DNA of 64,000 bases, taken from assembly GCA_905221605.1 (NCBI GenBank), contig CAJNDS010002124.1:248496-312495 (forward strand), in the 5' to 3' direction. The position numbers and the translations under genes were made by a program. The notes beneath the pieces are model-generated. The model saw nothing but the letters and a program-made list of their open reading frames with translations, was not told where the DNA came from and searched no databases. Source of the stretch: Symbiodinium natans (Eukaryota > Sar > Dinophyceae > Suessiales > Symbiodiniaceae). Within the stretch, counting starts at the first letter, position 1, and every line of letters starts with the position of its first letter. Shown piece after piece: positions 58,814 to 64,000 of the stretch.

Positions 58814-59046
58814 TGGTGCAAGATCCTGAAGAAAAGGATCGTCCATCTGATGCGGATGCACTAGGGTCTGCCACTGCGAATGAAGAGCTGGGTCAATCAT
58901 GCCAGGCGATTGAGGACGCAAAGAGAGAAGGATTGGTATCCTCAATTCAAAGGGGCGTACAGGATCCTGTTCTTACAGTTTCGGACCTGGAGTATATTCT
59001 GCTGCAACTTCACCTCAAGATTGCCAACAATCGGAAAAAGAAGTGA
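58642..59046 (+). CDS. LTR element ORF4 (134 aa) or frameshifted end of ORF3
   Basis: First ATG of a frame that is already protein-like from about 58600 (KKRKAAAIEDPYTL). Basic KPKKMPTIIEKGG start, Lys/Ser-rich middle, helical end VSDLEYILLQLHLKIANNRK with TGA at 59044. Its frame is -1 to ORF3, and an A-rich run (58580-58612) lies at the change-over. An indel in this copy, a sequencing error in the homopolymer or a programmed shift are all possible. Confidence 0.6.
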   Translation: MVPKPKKMPTIIEKGGSTSNVVASAVEKPSKTRAKSNVGGKTKKREKSQSPKKGEVVMVQDPEEKDRPSDADALGSATANEELGQSCQAIEDAKREGLVSSIQRGVQDPVLTVSDLEYILLQLHLKIANNRKKK

Positions 59047-59403
59047 TTGGATGGTATGGATGAAGGGATAGTTTTTCTCTTTCTGGAGACGGGTGCGCTG
59101 GAACAGCCAATGTGCTGACAATGTGGTGGTTACTATTAAGGGTATGGAAATCCCTGATAGTAGAAGTCAGTAGCTTTTCGCGTAGCGAAGACCACGGTTT
59201 GTGGTGAAGAAGGCCAAGGAGTCTTCAGTGATGAGAGGATCATGGTGAAAAAAGATTCTCTATGGGTAGTAGGTTAGCCAATGTGCTATAATTCCGTCCT
59301 GGAAGACGTTAAACCACAACTTGCATTTCAAGCAGCTGGCTGCTGCCTTAATGGCAGTTTTTGGCCAAAAGACCTGCATCTCCAATGTGTCCTAGGAAAT
59401 CCT
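59047..59403 (+). other. LTR element 3' non-coding region
   Basis: No convincing frame. Contains the palindromic pair TCCTAGGAAATCCTAGGA at 59391-59408 just before the purine tract. Confidence 0.5.
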
Positions 59404-59416
59404 AGGACAGGGGGAG
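59404..59416 (+). other. Polypurine tract
   Basis: AGGACAGGGGGAG directly precedes the TG of the 3' LTR, the expected place for plus-strand priming; one C interrupts it. Confidence 0.55.
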
Positions 59417-59695
59417 TGCGGAGCTGCAATTGGTATTGTAGAAAGGAGTTAGTGTTGGAAGTTGAAAGGGTTAATGAACCCGTAAACCATGTTTGGCTCA
59501 AGGATGGCCAGTCCGTCCAAAGAAAAAAGTCCGTGTTTGGGAGTGAGGGTTGGGTCAGTGCCCCTCTACTTGTGTAAGGGTGCCCCTTCCTTGTTGCTCT
59601 TATCCGTGTTCTTGGTTGTTTCTTGGTTCGATCTGGGAAATATAAGTTCAGGGCGATTAGGGGAGTTGATTTCCTTCCTTGGTTGTCCCCCCGTA
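59417..59695 (+). repeat. 3' LTR
   Basis: Second copy of the 279-bp terminal repeat, followed immediately by CCCTAAA repeats. Spliced-leader-like stretch at 59480-59502. Confidence 0.93.
59480..59502 (+). other. Spliced-leader-like sequence in 3' LTR
   Basis: Identical to the 5' LTR copy; follows from LTR identity. Confidence 0.7.
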
Positions 59696-59770
59696 CCCTA
59701 AACCCTAAACCCTAAACCCTAAACCCTAAACCCTAAACCCTAAACCCTAAACCCTAAACCCTAAACCCTA
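59696..59770 (-). repeat. CCCTAAA array, LTR insertion site (right half)
   Basis: Ten perfect heptamers starting at the end of the 3' LTR. Confidence 0.92.
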
Positions 59771-59861
59771 AGCCTCAGAATCTGGACAAGCTGAGCTCAA
59801 TGTCTCACCGCTGAAGGGAAGGCGGGTCCTGGATTCAGAGCCAGAGCCACGTCCCCTTAGT

Positions 59862-60300
59862 TCTAGGGTTTAGGGTTTAGGGTTTAGGGTATTTAGGGTT
59901 TAGGCACTGGTAGGGTTTAGGGTTTAGGGCTTAGGGTTTAGGGTTTAGGGTTTAGGGTTTAGGGTTTAGGGTTTAGGGCTTAGGGCTTAGGGTTTAGGGT
60001 ATGTAGGGTTTAGGGTATTTAGGGCTTAGGGTTTAGGGTTTAGGGTTTAGGGTATTTAGGGTTTAGGGTATTTAAGGTTTAGGGTATTTAGGGTTTAGGG
60101 TTTAGGGTATTTAGGGCTTAGGGTTTAGGGTATTTAGGGCTTAGGGTATTTGGGGTTTAGGATTTAGGCTTTAGGGTTTCTGGTTCCGGGTTTAGGATTC
60201 AGGATTTAGGGTTTCGGGTTCAGGGCTTAGGGTATTTTGGGGTTTAGGGTTTAGGGTAGCTATTTAGGGTTCAATGACTAGGGTTTGGGTTTTTGGGGTT
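59862..60300 (+). repeat. TTTAGGG array with TATTTAGGG units
   Basis: TTTAGGG units are interspersed with recurrent GGGTATTTAGGG, a 9-bp variant seen about ten times. Confidence 0.9.
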
Positions 60301-60307
60301 CAGGTTG

Positions 60308-60396
60308 AAAGGCTGCAGGTGGAAAGGTGGAAACAGGTGCGAGCAGTGCATCAGTGGACCTTGGTCTGGCCAGAATCCGCCGGGGAAGGACCGTGA
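60308..60396 (+). CDS. Exon-like island ending in stop
   Basis: Reads LQVERWKQVRAVHQWTLVWP then ESAGEGP and stop, flanked by TTTAGGG arrays on both sides. Unassigned. Confidence 0.22.
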
Positions 60397-60603
60397 AGAC
60401 TGTTCTAGATTAGGGTTGAGGGTCTAGGGTTTAGGGTTTAGGGTTTAGGGTTTAGGGTTTAGGGTGTAGGGTTTAGGGTTTAGGGTTTAGGGTTTAGGGT
60501 TTAGGGTGCTTCTCGAGGTCCGCATTATAAGCACACCCATTAACAGGGACTGCCTACGAGGGTGCGCAAGACCCTTAACCCTTTCCACTTTCATTGAAGC
60601 AAC

Positions 60604-60662
60604 CCCCCTCCCCCCCTCCCCCCCTCCCCCCCTCCCCTTCTCCCCCCCTCCCCCCTCCCCCC
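60604..60662 (+). repeat. (CCCCCCT)n run
   Basis: CCCCCCTCC units, pyrimidine only. Confidence 0.9.
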
Positions 60663-60734
60663 CGGCCGAAGCCCTAAACCCTAACCTGCTACACCCTTAA
60701 CCCCTAAACCCATATTCCCCTAAGCCCAAACCCT

Positions 60735-60872
60735 AAACCCGAAGCCCTAAACCCTAAACCCTAAACCCTAAACCCTAAACCCTAAACCCTAAACCCCAAA
60801 CCCTAAACCCTAAACCCTAAACCCTAAACCCTAAACCCTAAACCCTAAACCCTAAACCCTAAACCCTAAACC
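60735..60872 (-). repeat. CCCTAAA array
   Basis: About 19 heptamers with one CCCCAAA. Confidence 0.93.
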
Positions 60873-60889
60873 CAACAACCGCATGCTTA

Positions 60890-61395
60890 TTCCTGGCACC
60901 CAAAGCTTCAGTGTTCGAGGGACTAAAACAAAGGGACCCTTATAATGAGGGACCTTAGGGGTTTTTTGGGGATTAACAAGGAGGCTAGATAGGTATTTAG
61001 GTTTTGGGTTGAGGGTTTAGGTGTATATATATATATATAAGTAGGGGTCATATACAGGAAGAACATCAAGGTTTTTATTTGTAGGGGTCTGTCCTGGTAT
61101 ACCTTAAAGTGTGCGACTCCGGTGTCTTCACGGTTTACGGTTGCGAGACTCCACCTGAGGAGTGCCTTTTGGCTCAGGTAGCATATGTAGGGTTTAGGGT
61201 TTAGGGTTTAGGGTTCGCGGAACTTAAGTTGGTAGTAGGTAGGTTGTAAGAAGCCTTAAGTACCTGGTTTTAGGCCTCCTCGTTAAGACGACCTAACCTT
61301 GGGGACATGGGAGGGCGCGACGGCGAGTGAAAAGGAAGGGAGACTCTAGGGCGGCCTATGTTTGGTTTAAGTAAGGGTTTCCCTTAGCCCTCAAA
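60890..61395. other. Mostly unique sequence
   Basis: Family-E-like AAAGGGACCCTTATAATGAG, a short TA run (61024-61038) and a TTTAGGG trio at 61190. No supported gene. Confidence 0.35.
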
Positions 61396-61396
61396 C

Positions 61397-61585
61397 CTGA
61401 CCCCTAAACCCTAAACCCTAAACCCTAAACCCTAAACCCTAAACCCTAAACCCTAAACCCTAAACCCTATGCCCTAAACCCTAAACCCTAAACCCTAAAC
61501 CCTAAACCCTAAACCCCAAACCCCAAACCCTAAACCCTAAACCCTAAACCCTAGCCCTAAACCCCAAACCCCAAACCCCAAACCC
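61397..61585 (-). repeat. CCCTAAA/CCCCAAA array
   Basis: Long mixed heptamer array. Confidence 0.92.
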
Positions 61586-61863
61586 ATCCATAGCCCTGAA
61601 CCCTGAAACCCTCAACGCTGAATCCTAAACCTTGAAGCCGAAACCCGAGACCCTAAACCATAAACCCTAAACCCCTAAGTATCCCTAAGTCAGGCGCCCT
61701 ACGGTTCGCCTTATTGGGGGATCTTCAGGTATCTTGGCGGGTACTTGGGCAGCCCCTCAACAAACCCTGTGTAAACCCTAAACCCGACACCCCAAACCCT
61801 AAACCTCGACCCCATACACCCTCCTCAATCCTCAACCCCAGCGTTTGGGGGTCGGGTTTAGTA

Positions 61864-61972
61864 GGGCGTTAGGGCGTTAGGGCGTTAGGGCGTTAGGGCG
61901 TTAGGGCGTTAGGGCGTTAGGGCGTTAGGGCGTTAGGGCGTTAGGGCGTTAGGGCGTTAGGGCGTTGGGCCG
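61864..61972 (+). repeat. TTAGGGCG octamer array
   Basis: About 13 units of GGGCGTTA, a telomere-like repeat with a CG insertion, decaying at the 3' end. Confidence 0.93.
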
Positions 61973-62053
61973 TTAGGGGGTTTTGGGCGTTCGGGTTTTC
62001 GGCTGTCTTGCTGTTAGGGTGTTCAGGGTTTATAGGGAGTCTGACACCTCTGC

Positions 62054-62130
62054 CAGGCCCGCCTGGACAGCGTGCAGAGCGCGCGGGCTCGGACCTCGCA
62101 GCAGCTGACGTCCGGGCGCCGAGTCACAGG
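62054..62130 (+). CDS. Exon-like island
   Basis: Reads CQARLDSVQSARARTSQQLT then SGRRVT; GC-rich, flanked by repeat. Unassigned. Confidence 0.22.
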
Positions 62131-62604
62131 ATGAAGGGCTCCACATCCTTCTTGCCACCGGGATTCAGGGACCCTAAACCCTAAACCCCTATCACCCTAA
62201 TAACCCTAATAATCCTAACTACCCTCATAACCCTAATAACCCTAAACCCTAAACCCTAAACCCTTGTCTGCTTGCTACAATGCTGCTCCTGGTCACACCT
62301 CTGAGGCCCTAGTCCTCAAACCCTAAACCCCATGCCCTATACCCCATAATTACCAAGCACCCTAGCCCTAAACCCTAAACCCTAAACTCTAAACCCTAAA
62401 CCCTAAACCCTAAACCTTAAACCCTAGACCCTAGACCCTAAACCCTAAACCCTAAAGCCCTTGAAGTTGTGAAGGAAGCGGATTGTTCTGGGGGCCCCAT
62501 GCCCTAAGAATAAGACACTCTCCTTTTTTTGAGCTCTGCCAGGGAGTAGGGGTTTAGGGCTTTAGGGTCCTGGGTGGGTTAGGGTTTGAGGTTCATTTGG
62601 GGCT

Positions 62605-62965
62605 CAGGGGTTTTAAAAGGGGACTCCTCAAGTATGAGCCGGATGATGTACCACCAGACATTCGGGCTATGCTGCCACGCCCAGAAATAGCAGATGATCC
62701 CAATCCCGGTGTGGGATGGGGGAGTGAGAGTGACAGAAGATCGGATTCATGCGGATCGGGCCCCAGGCAGTCTGGGACGAGCAGGCGCACTTCACCATAG
62801 AGCTCGTCAGGAACCCGAGTGGCTGGCAAGGCGAAACTATGACAACAAAATTGAGCAGCACCCCCGAGACCACGATGACAAGTCCCAGTTTGCTGCCGGA
62901 AGCCGCCAGCTCAGCATCATTGTCGTGAACTTCGGTCTTTTGGATCGCATGGGCACGAACAATCG
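62605..62965 (+). CDS. Coding-like island, frame uncertain
   Basis: 360 repeat-free bases. One plus frame reads LLKYEPDDVPPDIRAMLPRP then EIADDPNPGVGWGSE; another, from 62850, reads NKIEQHPRDHDDKSQFAAGS then RQLSIIVVNFGLLDRMG. A frame change or intron is needed between. Looks like part of a real gene; not recognised. Confidence 0.33.
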
Positions 62966-63117
62966 GGGGGGTTTAGGGGTTTAGCCAATACCCCGCGCTA
63001 CACACCAACCCTACACCACACCCTAGTCAAGACCTATAAACCCTGCACCCTCAACCCTCAACCCAAAACCCCAAACCTTAAACCCTAACCCTAAACCCAA
63101 CCCGCAATCCCAAAGCC

Positions 63118-63235
63118 AAACCCCAAACCCCAAACCCCAAACCCCAAACCCCAAGCCCCAAACCCCAAACCCCAAACCCCAAGCCCTAAACCCCAAACCC
63201 CAAACCTCAACCCTAAACCCTAAACCCTAAACCCG
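63118..63235 (-). repeat. CCCCAAA array
   Basis: Mostly CCCCAAA with a few CCCTAAA. Confidence 0.92.
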
Positions 63236-63262
63236 AAACTATAAGGGAGATTTTTGTCAGGG

Positions 63263-63332
63263 CCGCTTTGCTGCGGCGCCGAGCTGCGAGCCGGGCATCC
63301 GCGGGATCGGAGCGCTGGCGCGCCAGGGGGAG
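63263..63332 (+). CDS. Exon-like island
   Basis: Reads FAAAPSCEPGIRGIGALARQ at a C-to-G switch of the repeat. Unassigned. Confidence 0.22.
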
Positions 63333-63425
63333 AGGGTTTTAGGGTTTAGGGTTTTGGGTTTAGGGTTCCGGGTCTAATTATGGGTTTTGGGTTTAGGGTT
63401 TAGGGTTTTGGGTTTACAGTGCTTG

Positions 63426-63541
63426 GTAGTCCATTGGTACCCCTTTGCCCTTGTTTCGGTTCAAGGTTCCCTTACAAACGTAAGCCAACCTCAAAAAGGT
63501 ACCCCTATCATAACATGGTTGCTGGGCTGCCCAGTTGTAAT
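63426..63541. mobile_element. Diverged A-type element
   Basis: GGTAGTCCATTGGTACCCC at the left, GGTTGCTGGGCTGCC at the right, core GGTTCCCTTACAAAC...AAAAAGGTACCCC. Same architecture as A1/A2 with point changes. Confidence 0.5.
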
Positions 63542-63597
63542 ATAGGCTTGTGGGGGTTTGAGGCTTTGGGGCCCTTCAGGAGGGGATTAGGCTTTGT

Positions 63598-63894
63598 GTG
63601 TTTTCGGGGTTAGGGGTTAGGGTTGGGATTCAGGTTTCGGGTTCAGGGTTTAGGGAGGGTTGGGGGGTTTATAAGATTCTGTCTGACGATGTGCGGTTTT
63701 GTGGGAGGGCATGTGGGGAATGTTTGGTTTCAGGGCTCAGCATTCCCCGTCCTCACATTCGGATCCGCCCACCAGAAATTTCGTCTACGAACGGTGCTGA
63801 GCTGACCCATCCTCGGAAGCTCTCGTTTTTTCGAAATCGCATGTACGTTCCACTTGCCTTCCCTGCTCTTCACGCTGTTGCACGCGAAGTCTAG
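63598..63894 (+). CDS. Hypothetical open region near window end
   Basis: An open frame of 98 codons; its first third is TTTAGGG-derived, but from 63670 it is repeat-free and reads ILSDDVRFCGRACGECLVSG and on to HAVAREV with TAG at 63892. Probably only the second part, if any, is coding. Confidence 0.25.
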   Translation: MFSGLGVRVGIQVSGSGFREGWGVYKILSDDVRFCGRACGECLVSGLSIPRPHIRIRPPEISSTNGAELTHPRKLSFFRNRMYVPLAFPALHAVAREV

Positions 63895-64000
63895 CTTGCT
63901 ATCCCCAAACTCCAGACGAGAAGTCAGACACCATGAAAGCCCTCCTGATCCCAAGCACGAAGCCCAAACCCCAAGCGGTAAGCCCTACGCCCTAAGCCCG

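Larger units (their letters stand above)
50890..59695 (+). mobile_element. Young non-autonomous LTR retrotransposon-like element, 8.8 kb
   Basis: Two 279-bp direct repeats (50890-51168 and 59417-59695) begin TG and end TA and differ at one base (T versus C, 'gggtta' near 51030). Directly after the 5' LTR is GGTTATGAGCCC, complementary to the anticodon arm of initiator tRNA-Met as in Drosophila copia and yeast Ty5 (half-tRNA priming). A purine-rich tract precedes the 3' LTR. CCCTA flanks both sides, but the target is a CCCTAAA array so the duplication cannot be proven. Four overlapping plus-strand ORFs lie inside. I find no DTG/DSG protease, HHCC integrase or YxDD-type reverse transcriptase, so movement would depend on another element. 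Confidence 0.85.

Noticed and set aside
52100..58945. Minus-strand frames inside the LTR element
   Set aside because: Shadows of the plus-strand ORFs, His/Ser/Pro-rich reverse translations with no domains.
61160..61185. Second spliced-leader relic (CCTTTTGGCTCAGG)
   Set aside because: It lies in a small hairpin (ACCTGAG...CTCAGGT), lacks the CCGTA part and has a mismatch in the final AAG.
1..64000. True chromosome telomere
   Set aside because: Arrays are short, in both orientations, separated by coding exons and mixed with variant units throughout; no terminal array.

Overview
The window looks like nuclear DNA of a dinoflagellate. Four things point that way. Arabidopsis-type telomeric heptamers (TTTAGGG/CCCTAAA and variants) are scattered in dozens of short arrays in both orientations, so this is not a chromosome end. 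Small exons sit between introns whose inferred splice pairs are GC-AG, GA-AG and GT-AG. Introns are bounded by short direct repeats and carry small terminal-inverted-repeat (introner-like) elements. A near copy of the dinoflagellate spliced leader lies inside both long terminal repeats of a retrotransposon. No prokaryotic operon, CRISPR array, rRNA or tRNA gene was seen.

Layout. (1) 59-49630, plus strand: one very long gene in about 20 small exons that I read as CLEC16A/GOP-1/Ema/TT9-like (FPL domain at the N-terminal side). Exons at 59, 1246, 1670, 2368, 2895, 3704, 12721, 21587, 22106, 26103, 39722, 40763, 46794, 47914, 49403 and 49584 follow the order of the animal protein; the remaining candidate exons are tentative. 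The gene starts left of the window and seems to stop at 49630. Its introns are mostly telomere-like repeat. (2) 4974-9943, plus strand: a complete multi-exon gene, apparently nested in the large intron after 3780, for a multi-pass membrane protein with an N-terminal coiled coil and a Cys-rich C-terminus; I do not recognise its function. (3) 34740-35957: a broken fragment related to the first reading frame of the retrotransposon. (4) 50890-59695: a very young LTR element, 279-bp LTRs differing at one base, inserted inside a CCCTAAA array. It has a primer-binding site matching the anticodon arm of initiator tRNA-Met and four overlapping reading frames (WW, S1, six CCCH zinc fingers, SAM-like region), but no recognisable protease, integrase or reverse transcriptase. 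(5) 59.7-64 kb: repeats with several exon-like islands of unknown gene(s).

How it fits together. In most larger introns of the long gene the G-rich telomeric strand comes first and the C-rich strand last, so exons sit where the repeat switches from CCCTAAA to TTTAGGG and each intron could fold on itself. Direct repeats at the splice junctions (CAGGCTCT, GGTGCC, AGGAC, GATGC, a 16-bp one at 9641/9778 and others) look like target-site duplications. The simplest reading is introns gained by insertion of short transposon-like units that later filled with telomere-like sequence. Several small repeat families with inverted ends recur in the window, one inserted inside another, supporting recent mobility.

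Limits: splice sites are inferred by eye from reading frame and family similarity recalled from memory; no alignment or transcript was available.
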